Below, in pieces: positions 50,685-59,800 of a DNA stretch of 64,000 nucleotides; position 1 is the first letter of the stretch, and every line of letters starts with the position of its first letter. Origin of the DNA: Lachnospiraceae bacterium JLR.KK008 (GTDB lineage Bacteria; Bacillota; Clostridia; Lachnospirales; Lachnospiraceae); assembly GCA_037015955.1 (NCBI GenBank), contig CP143548.1:737501-801500 (forward strand), read 5' to 3'. The notes under the pieces are model-generated. The model made no database searches. It had not been told where the DNA came from and saw only the letters and a program-made list of their open reading frames with translations. Position numbers and translations under genes: made by a program.

Positions 50685-52025
50685 GTGGGAAAGACAGTGA
50701 AGAAAGACCTGACAGAAGGTAAGGTTATTAAGACAATGCTGCTGTTTGCAGGGCCGATGATTATGGGCAATATGTTGCAGCAGCTTTATAATATTGCCGA
50801 CACATTGATCGTAGGGCGTGCTCTGGGACCAGATGCGTTGGCGGCGGTGGGAAGCGCTTATACATTGATGACATTTCTGACTTCCATCCTGATTGGACTC
50901 TGCATGGGAAGTGGAGCGGCGTTTTCTTATTATTTTGGAAAGAAAGCGGAGCGCCGGATGAAAGACTGCATTTGTATCGCCTTCATCTGGATTGGCGGGA
51001 TGGCTGTACTTTTAAATACACTTGTTATGGTATTTATGAAACAGATTTTGTGGCTGCTGCAGATACCGGAGGAGCTTTTGGGCATGATGGAAGAGTATAC
51101 GGGTATCGTATTTTGGGGGATCTGTTTCGTGTTCCTGTATAATTATTTTGCGTATCTTCTGAGGGCTGTCGGCAATTCCGTTGTACCTTTATATTTTCTG
51201 GGAGGGACGGCGGCTCTGAATGTGGCGCTGGACTTGCTCTTTGTGCTTGGCTTTCACTGGGGGATCGGCGGGGCGGCCATTGCCACCGTGATCTCGCAGG
51301 CCGTGTCCGGCGTAGGGATTGGTGTGTATACGTGGTGGCGGGAGCCTGCTCTGCGCATACACAGAGAGGATGTCTGCTTTGCGAAAGAGAACATCAGGGA
51401 GATCGTCCATTTTTCTGTGTCGGCATCCGTTCAGCAGTCAGTGATGAATTTCGGTATTCTTATGGTGCAGGGGCTTGTCAACAGTTTCGGGCCGGCGGTG
51501 ATGGCGGCTTTTGCGGCGGGGGTGAAGATTGACACCTTTGCCTATATGCCGGCACAGGAGTTTGGCAATGCCTTTTCTCTGTTTATCTCTCAAAATTATG
51601 GAGCGGGTAAAAAGGACAGAGTCAGAGAAGGGACAAAGGGCGCCGTTAAAGTTTCTCTGCTGTTTTGCATCGCCATTTCATTTTTTGTGTTTTTGTTTGC
51701 GGAACAGTTGATGATGATATTTGTGTCCCCGACAGACGGGGAGATTATCCGCATTGGTGCGGGATATTTGCGGATTGAAGGTATTTTTTACTGCGGGATC
51801 GGCGTATTGTTTTTATTATATGGTTACTATCGGGGAATGAACCGGCCGGGGATCTCGCTTGTGCTGACGGTCATCTCGCTGGGGACGAGAGTGGTGCTGG
51901 CCTATGCCCTGGCGCCAATTCCGCAGATCGGTGTGCTTGGTATCTGGATTGCGATTCCGATTGGCTGGTTTCTTGCTGATATGACAGGGATTTTGTATAT
52001 GCGCAGAAGAGGGAGCAGGCAATGA
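50685..52025 (+). CDS. MATE-family efflux transporter
   Basis: A 446-residue twelve-helix exporter starting at GTG (AAAGGA lies upstream): VIKTMLLFAGPMIMGNMLQQ and LYNIADTLIVGRALGPDALA are the classic first-helix motifs, AVGNSVVPLYFLGGTAALNV the mid-repeat. Overlaps the next MATE gene by four bases; the two may be separate pumps or a hetero-oligomeric pair. Confidence 0.92.
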   Translation: MGKTVKKDLTEGKVIKTMLLFAGPMIMGNMLQQLYNIADTLIVGRALGPDALAAVGSAYTLMTFLTSILIGLCMGSGAAFSYYFGKKAERRMKDCICIAFIWIGGMAVLLNTLVMVFMKQILWLLQIPEELLGMMEEYTGIVFWGICFVFLYNYFAYLLRAVGNSVVPLYFLGGTAALNVALDLLFVLGFHWGIGGAAIATVISQAVSGVGIGVYTWWREPALRIHREDVCFAKENIREIVHFSVSASVQQSVMNFGILMVQGLVNSFGPAVMAAFAAGVKIDTFAYMPAQEFGNAFSLFISQNYGAGKKDRVREGTKGAVKVSLLFCIAISFFVFLFAEQLMMIFVSPTDGEIIRIGAGYLRIEGIFYCGIGVLFLLYGYYRGMNRPGISLVLTVISLGTRVVLAYALAPIPQIGVLGIWIAIPIGWFLADMTGILYMRRRGSRQ

Positions 52026-53377
52026 ACGAAAAGGAACAGGAAGAACGGGTAAAATACATGACGACGGCTCCTGTTGAGAAGTTGGTCTGCAAACTGGCCG
52101 TACCGACGATTATCAGTATGCTTGTCACGTCTTTCTATAATATGGCGGACACGTATTTTGTCGGGAAACTGAGCACGAGCGCCACGGCGGCGGTGGGCGT
52201 TGTGTTTTCGGCGATGGCATTTATTCAGGCGCTTGGATTTTTTTTCGGTCATGGGTCCGGGAATTACATCTCCAGGAAGATGGGAGCCGGAGAGTACGAA
52301 GCGGCGTCAGTCATGGCGTCCACGGGGTTTGTGTGTGCATTTCTGTGCGGAATCCTGGTAGCAGGGGTGGGATTTTTGTTTTTGGAACCGCTTTCTTATC
52401 TGCTTGGAGCGACGCCGACCATCCTGCCTTATACGAAAGATTATCTGAAAGTGATTCTGCTTGGCGCTCCGTTTATGACTTCCTCGCTGGTCCTGAACAA
52501 TCAGCTCCGCTACCAGGGAAGCGCGGCTTATGCCATGGTCGGGATCGTGACAGGAGCGGCCATTAATATTGCCCTGGACCCGCTGCTGATCTTTCAGTTT
52601 CATATGGGCGTCATGGGGGCGGCGGTGGCCACTGTTGCCAGCCAGATCATCAGTTTTTGTCTTTTGTGGGCCGGCAGCCGCCGCGGCGGCAATATTGTGA
52701 TCCATCTGTGCAAGTTCAGTGCCGATCGTTATCATATCGGAGAGATCCTGCGCGGCGGGCTGCCGTCACTGTGCAGGCAGGGGCTGGCCAGTATCTCTGT
52801 GGCCTGTCTCAATCAGGCGGCAGGGGTATATGGTGATGCGGCCATCGCAGGGATGTCCATTGTCAACCGGATCACGATGTTTGCCAATTCGGCGCTGATC
52901 GGTTTCGGACAGGGATTTCAGCCTGTCTGTGGGATGAATTACGGGGCAGGAAAGGTGAAGCGGGTACGGGACGCCTATTTTTTCTGTGTGAAAAATGCGG
53001 CTGTCTTCCTTGTCCTGGCTGCTGTGCCGGGGTTTCTGGGCGCGCGATGGATCGTCTCTCTGTTTCGGAAAGAGGACCTGGAAGTGATAGAGATCGGGAC
53101 ACTGGCGCTGAGGATGCAGATACTGACGTTTCCGCTGGGAGCATGGATCGTGATGTGCAATATGATGCTGCAGGCGATCGGCAGATCTGCCAGGGCCTCT
53201 ATTGTGGCCGCCGGGCGGCAGGGGCTTTTTTTCCTGCCGCTGATTGTTATTCTGCCGGGCCTGTTCGGGCTGACGGGAGTGCAGATGTGTCAGGCGGTCG
53301 CCGACGTCTGCGCCCTGATCTTGTCAGTCTTTCTCGGAGTCGGCGTGCTGCAGGAGATGAAGGAATCATCACAATAA
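52022..53377 (+). CDS. MATE-family efflux transporter
   Basis: A 451-residue exporter with VEKLVCKLAVPTIISMLVTS and FYNMADTYFVGKLSTSATAA, GNYISRKMGAGEYEAA, and PVCGMNYGAGKVKRVR in the second repeat. Coupled by ATGA to the preceding MATE gene but clearly divergent from it, so not a recent duplicate. Confidence 0.93.
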   Translation: MNEKEQEERVKYMTTAPVEKLVCKLAVPTIISMLVTSFYNMADTYFVGKLSTSATAAVGVVFSAMAFIQALGFFFGHGSGNYISRKMGAGEYEAASVMASTGFVCAFLCGILVAGVGFLFLEPLSYLLGATPTILPYTKDYLKVILLGAPFMTSSLVLNNQLRYQGSAAYAMVGIVTGAAINIALDPLLIFQFHMGVMGAAVATVASQIISFCLLWAGSRRGGNIVIHLCKFSADRYHIGEILRGGLPSLCRQGLASISVACLNQAAGVYGDAAIAGMSIVNRITMFANSALIGFGQGFQPVCGMNYGAGKVKRVRDAYFFCVKNAAVFLVLAAVPGFLGARWIVSLFRKEDLEVIEIGTLALRMQILTFPLGAWIVMCNMMLQAIGRSARASIVAAGRQGLFFLPLIVILPGLFGLTGVQMCQAVADVCALILSVFLGVGVLQEMKESSQ

Positions 53378-53398
53378 ATAAAATAAGAAAGGAGCCAT

Positions 53399-54211
53399 AT
53401 GGACAGTATATTAAAAATCGCGGTATTTATCGCCTCAGGACTGGCGCTCAGCCAGCTCGTAAACCTTGTATTCCGTTTTGTGTCAAAAGGAAAGAAACTT
53501 GTCCATCTGATCTTTTTCAGAAGCATCCTGGATGTGCTGATCTATGTTGTGACAATTTATATTCTCGCACAGCAGTTTGAGGTGACAAAGGAGCTGAGCA
53601 CCCATCTGTTGCAAAGTGGTTCGCTTATCATTGCGATCGCCACTTTTGCCGCACAGCAGGCGTTGTCGAATGTGATCAGCGGGTTTTCACTGTCATTCTC
53701 CAAGCCTTATGACGTGGAAGATAAGATAAAGGTCGTCTCCGGCGGCAGTGTGATTGCCGAAGGGCATGTAAAGAACATCACGCTGCGGCATACGGTCATC
53801 AGCCAGTTTAACGGGGAGAGCTGTATTGTCCCCAATTCTGTCATGGACGCTGCGGTCATCACGAACACGAATTTTACGGATAATATCGGTAATTTCATGG
53901 AAGTTGTGATCTCTTATGATGCGGATCTGCACAAGGCAATGAAAATCATGCAGACGATTTGCATAGAGCATGAACTGACACTGAACACTGTGGAGAATAA
54001 AGTGTTTGTCAAAGGATATGCAGCCGATGGCGTGATTTTAAAGACGACTGTCTGGACGAAAAATCTTGATGACAGCTTTCAGGCGTGCAGTGACATCCGC
54101 ATTCGTATCGTTGAACAATTCCGGGAACATGGGATCGAGATTCCTTATCAGACGGTCACAGTGCGTTGTGAGGCGCAGCCGGAAGGCGTACCCGTATCAG
54201 ATGCGGAGTAA
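53399..54211 (+). CDS. MscS-family mechanosensitive channel
   Basis: A 270-residue small-conductance channel: three hydrophobic helices, the pore-lining Ala/Gly-type helix IAIATFAAQQALSNVISGFS, the beta domain SKPYDVEDKIKV and ITLRHTVISQFNGESCIVPNS, and a C-terminal alpha/beta cage. GGAGCC lies before the ATG. Its stop codon lies inside a tandem 37-bp repeat. Confidence 0.9.
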   Translation: MDSILKIAVFIASGLALSQLVNLVFRFVSKGKKLVHLIFFRSILDVLIYVVTIYILAQQFEVTKELSTHLLQSGSLIIAIATFAAQQALSNVISGFSLSFSKPYDVEDKIKVVSGGSVIAEGHVKNITLRHTVISQFNGESCIVPNSVMDAAVITNTNFTDNIGNFMEVVISYDADLHKAMKIMQTICIEHELTLNTVENKVFVKGYAADGVILKTTVWTKNLDDSFQACSDIRIRIVEQFREHGIEIPYQTVTVRCEAQPEGVPVSDAE

Positions 54212-54283
54212 ACGGCAGCAGGCATACCTTGCGTCAGATGCGGAGTAGACGGCAGCAGGCGTGCTTTACGTCAGATGACGAGG
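54197..54283 (+). repeat. 37-bp tandem repeat spanning the MscS stop codon
   Basis: TCAGATGCGGAGTA(A/G)ACGGC begins unit 1 (54197-54233) and unit 2 (54234-54270); a third partial unit starts at 54271. The units differ at a few sites, so the duplication is not brand new. Confidence 0.8.
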
Positions 54284-54322
54284 CAGAGACGGTCGCTGGC
54301 GTGTCTGTGTCACCGGGGCCGG

Positions 54323-55051
54323 TCAGAGCCAGCCGCCGTCCATGGTGACAATCTGTCCTGTCAGATAGGCAGGTGCCTGCGCGAGCTGAAGGATCAGGGA
54401 GGCGGCTTCCTCACAGCTTCCCATGCGCCCGGCCGGGACTTCTTCCTGCAAGGTATTCAGCTCTTGCACTGTGAATCCGCGGTTCATATCGGTGTCGATC
54501 AGTCCGAAAGCGGCGGCGTTCACCTGGATATTGCTGGGCGCCAGTTCTTTGGCCAGCGCTTTGGTCAGGGCATTGACGCCGCCCTTGGCTGCGGAATAGG
54601 CGGCCTCTGTGGAGGCGCCTGCGCTGCCCCATACGGAAGATACGTTGATGATGCGGCCCTGCCCTGCTCTCAGCATCAGCGGGACGGCACATTTGACCGT
54701 GTAAAAGCAGGAGCTGAGATTGATGGAGAGGATCTTGTTCCAGTCAGAGACGGACATGTCCTGGATCAGGCCAAGGTAGGAGATGCCCGCATTGTTGACG
54801 AGGACGTCGAGCTGTTCTATGTGGGAGAACAGCTCGGTGACGGATGGATAGTCGCCGGCATCGCAGACAAAGGTATGGCATTTGACGGAGAGAGAAGACT
54901 CCAATTCTTCTTTCAGGGACAACAGCCTCTCGTGTGTATGCAGGCAGGTCAGATACAGATCATACCCCGCTGCGGCAAAGGCTTTGGCGCAGGCACAGCC
55001 GATTCCGCGGGATGCGCCGGTGATCAGCGCGGTTTTTGGTTGACGATTCAT
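54323..55051 (-). CDS. Short-chain dehydrogenase/reductase (FabG-like)
   Basis: A 242-residue SDR: cofactor motif TALITGASRGIGCACAKAFA, LVNNAGIS, catalytic Ser in IINVSSVWGSAG and YSAAKGG with the Tyr-x3-Lys pair, ending GQIVTMDGGWL. Resembles 3-oxoacyl-ACP reductase but stands alone, without fab genes, so substrate is open. It is convergent with mscS and divergent from the thioredoxin reductase gene. Confidence 0.9.
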   Translation of the reverse strand: MNRQPKTALITGASRGIGCACAKAFAAAGYDLYLTCLHTHERLLSLKEELESSLSVKCHTFVCDAGDYPSVTELFSHIEQLDVLVNNAGISYLGLIQDMSVSDWNKILSINLSSCFYTVKCAVPLMLRAGQGRIINVSSVWGSAGASTEAAYSAAKGGVNALTKALAKELAPSNIQVNAAAFGLIDTDMNRGFTVQELNTLQEEVPAGRMGSCEEAASLILQLAQAPAYLTGQIVTMDGGWL

Positions 55052-55197
55052 AGGAGCTCCTTTTCCTGATTTTAATTTAAGTGAATTATGTTAATATAGT
55101 AGGGAACAAATTTACAAAAAGCAAGCCTGTTTTCCGGTTTTTTCTCGTATTATTATGAAATTCAGGCGGAAGATAAACAAAGCAGGAGGAATATGAA

Positions 55198-56121
55198 ATG
55201 GTAGATGTAGTGATTATCGGTTCGGGACCGGCGGGACTGACTGCGGCGATTTATGCCAGACGTGCGGGGATGTCGGTGATCGTTATTGAAAAAGCAGCGA
55301 TGAGCGGGGGACAGATTATCAACACGTACGAAGTGGATAATTACCCGGGACTGCAGGGGGTCAACGGATTTGATCTGGGGATCAAGTTCAGAGAACATGC
55401 GGAAGCGATGGAGGCGGAGTTTGTGACAGATGAAGTCTCTCAGATCCGGTTAAACGGAGAGGTGCGGGAAGTGGTGACGGAGAATGGTGTCTATGAGGCC
55501 AAGGCAGTCATCATTGCAGCAGGCGCGACGCATGCCAGACTGGGAGTGGACGGTGAGAACGCGCTGGTTGGGAAAGGCGTCTCATATTGTGCGACCTGTG
55601 ACGGTGCATTTTTCAGGAACAGAGTGACGGCAGTCGTGGGCGGCGGTGATGTGGCGGCTGAGGATGCCATATATTTGTCATCATTTTGTAAAAAAGTATA
55701 TGTGATTCACAGGAGAGATGAACTACGGGCGGCGAAGATTCTCCAGCAAAGGCTGTTCTCTGTGGAAAATATAGAGATGGTCTGGGACAGCACGATCGTA
55801 AAGATCACAGGCACGGATCAGGTGGAAGGGATCTGTGTTGCCAATCAAAAGACAGGGGAAGAACAGATGCTTTCCGTGGACGGCGTTTTCATTGCCGTGG
55901 GGATACGGCCGCAGTCGGCAACATTTGCCTCTCTCGTGGAGACGGATGACAATGGTTATCTGGCGGCGGGGGAGGACTGCCGCACGAATATTGATGGTAT
56001 CTTTGCGGCGGGAGACATCAGGACGAAGAAGCTGCGGCAGGTGGTGACAGCGGCAGCGGACGGCGCCAACGCGGTTGCCAGCGTACAGGAATATTTTCTG
56101 GAGAAAAATCTTTATTCATGA
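55198..56121 (+). CDS. trxB: Thioredoxin-disulfide reductase
   Basis: FAD/NADPH enzyme that reduces thioredoxin, 307 residues. FAD motif VIIGSGPAGLTAAIYARRAG, redox pair in SYCATCDGAFF, NADPH motif AVVGGGDVAAEDAIYL, and FAD-contact GIFAAGDIRTKKLRQVVTAA. GCAGGAGG precedes the ATG. No thioredoxin gene is adjacent; some clostridial homologues use ferredoxin instead of NADPH. Confidence 0.92.
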   Translation: MVDVVIIGSGPAGLTAAIYARRAGMSVIVIEKAAMSGGQIINTYEVDNYPGLQGVNGFDLGIKFREHAEAMEAEFVTDEVSQIRLNGEVREVVTENGVYEAKAVIIAAGATHARLGVDGENALVGKGVSYCATCDGAFFRNRVTAVVGGGDVAAEDAIYLSSFCKKVYVIHRRDELRAAKILQQRLFSVENIEMVWDSTIVKITGTDQVEGICVANQKTGEEQMLSVDGVFIAVGIRPQSATFASLVETDDNGYLAAGEDCRTNIDGIFAAGDIRTKKLRQVVTAAADGANAVASVQEYFLEKNLYS

Positions 56122-56136
56122 ATATGTAACATTTTG

Positions 56137-56168
56137 AAAAATGCGGCTTTTACAGGCCGCATTTTTTT
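56137..56168 (+). terminator. Terminator after trxB
   Basis: AAAATGCGGC (56137-56146) pairs with GCCGCATTTT (56156-56165), followed by TTTG. Confidence 0.9.
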
Positions 56169-56231
56169 GTTATGCTGAATAAGCGGGTATTGTCTGTTCC
56201 GCGCCTGCCTGGGAGGTCATATGTTCGGGTG

Positions 56232-56260
56232 TTGACAAATACATATGCAGGTGTTATATT
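56232..56260 (+). promoter_or_regulatory. Promoter of the NlpC/P60 gene
   Basis: TTGACA (56232-56237), 17-base spacer, TATATT (56255-56260). Confidence 0.7.
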
Positions 56261-56356
56261 TATGTAAGAACTTAACAATTTCGTAACAAATTTAATATAT
56301 TGGAAACAGTAAACAGAAAGTGGCTTACGGAAACGACTTAATGTTTGGAGGACAAT

Positions 56357-57745
56357 ATGAAACATAATAATATGAAATTTGCTGCATATGCTTTGGTTGG
56401 TGTGATCGCTGTCGGCAGTATCTCAGTAAGCGTGGACGCTACCGGAGTTTCTTCTCTTCTCCCGGCCGCAGGGCTTACCCTGACGATGGAAGAGGGAAGT
56501 GCCCAGGAGGAAGTGAGAGCGTCTACCAAGAGCAAGACAGATAATAAAGAAAGAGAGAAAGAGAAGGAGAATAAAGAAAAGAAGGAAGAAAAAGAGGAAA
56601 ACTCCACCAAATCTTTGAAACGGGATATAGGCGTAAAAGACAGTGATGAAGAGATCAAACCTGTGGAAACTGCTGCTGTTTCCGTAGATAAACAGCAGAA
56701 TAAGGAGGAGCAGGAAGACGATCAGGAGCATGACAGGGAAGAGGAAAAAGCAGAAGAAGAGAAAGAGTTTTCCAAACTTGTGATTGCGAAAGTAAACGAT
56801 TATGTAAATGTAAGAAGCGTACCGAGTGAAGACGGAGAGATCGTGGGCAAGCTCTATGACAAGTCCGTGGGAAACTTTATTTTTGAAAACAACGGCTGGT
56901 ATAAGATCACTTCTGGAAATGTGACAGGTTATGTCAAAGCCGAGTACTGTGTGACCGGTGAGGAGGCGGTAGCGCTTGCCAAAGAAGTGGGAACAAGAGT
57001 GGCAACGGTTACGACGACCACGCTGAAAGTAAGAGAATCCGAAGGTATGGACGCACCGGTTCTCGGACTTGTCCCGATCGACGAGGAACTGTCCGTAATC
57101 GAAGAGCTGGACGGATGGGTAAAGGTAGATATTGAAGAAGGATACGGATTTGTATCTTCCGAATATGTATCACTTCGTACCGACTTCGTGAAAGCAGAGT
57201 CGAAAGAAGAAGAGGAAGCAAGATTACGGAAGGAAGAGGAAGCGAAGCAGGCGGCCAAAGAGGCGGCAAGGAAAGCCGAGGAAAAGGTGGCCAAAGACAG
57301 AGCAGCAAAGGAAGCGGCTGCGGCACAGAAGAACAATAACGGCGGCTCTCAGGAACAGCAGGCGGCAAAACCGGCACCGGCTCCTGCAAGCGGTGGAAGC
57401 GGACTTGGAAATGCAGTCGTTGATTATGCAATGCAGTTTGTCGGCAACCCTTATGTGTATGGAGGCACCAGCCTGACGAACGGAGCTGACTGTTCAGGAT
57501 TTGTTATGAGCGTATACAAGAACTTTGGGGTCTCTCTCCCTCATTCTTCATCTGCTGACAGAAGTCAGGGTTATGATGTGGGAGGCCTTGAAAATGCACA
57601 GCCAGGCGACCTCGTATGCTATTCAGGCCATGTCGGCATCTATGCGGGCAACGGACAGATCGTTCATGCAAGTACGAGCAAGACAGGAATCATCGTCTCT
57701 AACGCAAATTATCGTAACGTGCTTGCGGTAAGAAGAATTTTCTAA
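56357..57745 (+). CDS. Secreted NlpC/P60 peptidoglycan hydrolase with two SH3b domains
   Basis: Cell-wall endopeptidase of 462 residues. Signal segment AAYALVGVIAVGSISVSVDA, a long Lys/Glu-rich low-complexity stretch (about 50-135), two bacterial SH3 domains (VNDYVNVRSVPSEDGEIVGK and TTTLKVRESEGMDAPVLGL), a Glu/Ala-rich coiled coil, then NlpC/P60 from about 345: catalytic Cys in NGADCSGFVMSVYK, His in GHVGIYAGNG and third residue near VHAS. GGAGG precedes the ATG at 56357. Cleaves stem-peptide bonds during growth or separation. Confidence 0.92.
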   Translation: MKHNNMKFAAYALVGVIAVGSISVSVDATGVSSLLPAAGLTLTMEEGSAQEEVRASTKSKTDNKEREKEKENKEKKEEKEENSTKSLKRDIGVKDSDEEIKPVETAAVSVDKQQNKEEQEDDQEHDREEEKAEEEKEFSKLVIAKVNDYVNVRSVPSEDGEIVGKLYDKSVGNFIFENNGWYKITSGNVTGYVKAEYCVTGEEAVALAKEVGTRVATVTTTTLKVRESEGMDAPVLGLVPIDEELSVIEELDGWVKVDIEEGYGFVSSEYVSLRTDFVKAESKEEEEARLRKEEEAKQAAKEAARKAEEKVAKDRAAKEAAAAQKNNNGGSQEQQAAKPAPAPASGGSGLGNAVVDYAMQFVGNPYVYGGTSLTNGADCSGFVMSVYKNFGVSLPHSSSADRSQGYDVGGLENAQPGDLVCYSGHVGIYAGNGQIVHASTSKTGIIVSNANYRNVLAVRRIF

Positions 57746-57813
57746 TACGAAGCCGCAGAGAAATGCAACCAGACAATGAGCAGATCAATATCAGACAGGA
57801 AAAAATAAGTGTG

Positions 57814-57847
57814 AAATGCCCCGGACATTGTGTTCCGGGGCATTTTT
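57814..57847 (+). terminator. Terminator after the NlpC/P60 gene
   Basis: AAATGCCCCGGA (57814-57825) pairs perfectly with TCCGGGGCATTT (57834-57845), then TT. Confidence 0.9.
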
Positions 57848-57998
57848 GACGGGAAGCGGAAAAGCTCATCCGTCTGGGAACTTTCAGAAATTATAAAATA
57901 TATAAAATTTGCTTGACATAGAGAGAAATGTGCGAAATGCACAAAGATCGGAAACAATTATCCGAACCAGCTTGAAATCATAAAGATTGCCTGAAAAG

Positions 57999-58068
57999 TT
58001 ATCCACAATTTAAATCGCGCAAAATGCGGGAAAACGACTTATACACCGAATTGTCCACATTATCCACA
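57999..58068 (+). other. Cluster of DnaA-box-like 9-mers
   Basis: Perfect TTATCCACA at 57999-58007 and 58060-58068, TTGTCCACA at 58051-58059 abutting the latter, and a weaker TTATACACC at 58039-58047, all in the same orientation. The 555-base gap also has an AT-rich stretch at 57890-57912. No dnaA, dnaN or other origin gene is near, so it is more likely a DnaA-binding regulatory or titration site than oriC. Confidence 0.55.
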
Positions 58069-58217
58069 AAGAAGAGCGGAGACAAAGTTCCCTGCCTGTA
58101 TAAAAATAGAAACGAATGTTTTGTATATATGTCATAAAAACAAGAAATATGTCGAACGGTAGGAAAAAACAAAGTGTGAGAATATTTCACTAAATAGACA
58201 GATAATTCTGTCAAGTA

Positions 58218-58246
58218 TTGCAAAGAACGCTTCCGTTTGGTAAAAT
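58218..58246 (+). promoter_or_regulatory. Promoter of hpf
   Basis: TTGCAA (58218-58223), 17-base spacer, TAAAAT (58241-58246), 57 bases before the start codon. Confidence 0.65.
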
Positions 58247-58302
58247 ATAACTGTTATAACGATCGGAAACCGCAAAGAAAAACGATAAAGGGGGACGACA
58301 CC

Positions 58303-58830
58303 ATGAGAATGATTATCAGCGGAAAAAATATTGAGGTGACAGAAGGCCTGAAAACGGCTGTAGAGGATAAAATCGGAAAATTAGAGAAATATTTCACACC
58401 GGAGACGGAAGCGCAGGTTACACTCAGCGTGGAGAAGGACAGGCAGAAGATAGAAGTGACGATTCCTGTGAAAGGAAATATTATCCGTTCCGAGCAGGTC
58501 AGCAGCGATATGTATGTGTCGATTGATCTGGTGGAAGAGGTCATTGAGAGGCAGTTAAAGAAGTATAAAAATAAGCTGGTGGACCAGAAGCAGGCATCCA
58601 GCTTTTTCAAGCAGGAGTACATTGAGAAGGACTTTATGGATGAAGAGGAAGTGAAGATCATCCGTACGAAGAAGTTTGATATTAAGCCCATGTATCCGGA
58701 AGATGCCTGCGTGCAGATGGAATTGCTCGGACATAATTTCTATGTATTTTACAATGCGGAGACAGAACAGGTCAATGTCGTCTACAAGAGAAAGGGCAAC
58801 ACCTATGGCCTGATCGAACCGGAAATCTGA
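58303..58830 (+). CDS. hpf: Long-form ribosome hibernation promoting factor
   Basis: Binds the small subunit and dimerises 70S ribosomes in stationary phase. The 175-residue protein has the HPF/RaiA N-terminal domain (MRMIISGKNIEVTEGLKTAV, KLEKYF, AQVTLSVEKDRQKIEVTIPV, DMYVSIDLVEEVIERQLKKY) and the C-terminal dimerisation domain (IIRTKKFDIKPMYPEDACVQ, LLGHNFYVFYNAETEQVNVV, YGLIEP). GGGGGAC before ATG 58303 decides against the earlier in-frame GTG-type start at 58237. Confidence 0.95.
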   Translation: MRMIISGKNIEVTEGLKTAVEDKIGKLEKYFTPETEAQVTLSVEKDRQKIEVTIPVKGNIIRSEQVSSDMYVSIDLVEEVIERQLKKYKNKLVDQKQASSFFKQEYIEKDFMDEEEVKIIRTKKFDIKPMYPEDACVQMELLGHNFYVFYNAETEQVNVVYKRKGNTYGLIEPEI

Positions 58831-58885
58831 AATAAACCGTATTAAAATGACAGATAGCAGCAGATGAAAGGAAAAGCACAGCAGC

Positions 58886-59800
58886 TTATGGACCTACCGG
58901 CCGGATTGGAAATGTATGCAGCCGTTCCAGAAGCTGCTGTTTTTTGTTCATGTCACTTTCCAGAGGGCCGAATACTTCCCGGGCCGCGCCGTCTGCGCAG
59001 GCAGCGATCCAGGCGAAGGGGTTAAACAGTCCCCTGGCTTTCCAGGAAACGGAAGGGGAGATCTGCATATTTTCATTCTCATTGATGGAATAGTCTCCTG
59101 CTTCATAACATTCCGCTTTTTCTTCAAAACTGGCGGTCAGATAGCGTACGGCGCCTTCCAGGTCATAATCTGTCGGATAGATGTCCGGGAAGGAGAAGGC
59201 CATAAACTGTGCCTGGATATGCTCTGTCAGGCGCAGTCCCATAGCGACGCGGTATGTGAGACTGTCATCCGCGCCATAGTCCGCAAGAGGCATTTCATAC
59301 AGGAATGAGTAGAGATAGAGATCTTCGCCATGTACCTGATAGTGTGAGAAGGTAAGTTCCGATACACGGTCCCCATAATTGGTATCCACATAATCCCGGA
59401 TCGTCTGCTGGCAAGTCTCCCAGTCCTCAGTTGTATGTACAATATCGGCCTCCTTGTCCTGGATGAGACAGGCGATGTCGCACAGCTCGCTCTGATAAAC
59501 GACAGCGTTGGCCCAGACATCATCCTGTTCCCAAAGTCCGTAATACCAGTTTCCGGCCGGACAGTCGAAACTGTAGGCCGGTGTCTGCAGATAGGAATTC
59601 TCATTGACCTTCTCAAGATACCCTTTGCGGCCGCCGACTTCTGTGATCGGTATGACAGTATCCGTATGCGGCGTCGTCTTATAGATGATCGGGCTGACCG
59701 GCTCTGCCGGTTCTTTCGCCTGTGTTTCCATGCGGGATAAGCCGGCCGATAAGAGCAGACAGCCTCCCGTCAAGATCAGTATTCTTCGTAATACATCCAT
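58886..59800 (-). CDS. Exported hypothetical protein
   Basis: A 304-residue protein with signal peptide MDVLRRILILTGGCLLLSAG (AGGAGG before ATG 59800) and a soluble outer domain rich in Tyr, Trp and acidic residues. No domain recognised. It overlaps the gene before it by 25 bases, so both are made together. The hydrophobic start followed by METQAKEPAEP suggests release or a simple anchor. A stress or cell-wall sensing role is possible but not shown. Confidence 0.7.
   Translation of the reverse strand: MDVLRRILILTGGCLLLSAGLSRMETQAKEPAEPVSPIIYKTTPHTDTVIPITEVGGRKGYLEKVNENSYLQTPAYSFDCPAGNWYYGLWEQDDVWANAVVYQSELCDIACLIQDKEADIVHTTEDWETCQQTIRDYVDTNYGDRVSELTFSHYQVHGEDLYLYSFLYEMPLADYGADDSLTYRVAMGLRLTEHIQAQFMAFSFPDIYPTDYDLEGAVRYLTASFEEKAECYEAGDYSINENENMQISPSVSWKARGLFNPFAWIAACADGAAREVFGPLESDMNKKQQLLERLHTFPIRPVGP

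Noticed and set aside
57890-58068. Chromosomal replication origin
   Set aside because: DnaA boxes and AT-rich DNA are present, but dnaA, dnaN, rpmH or similar origin genes are not in the neighbourhood.
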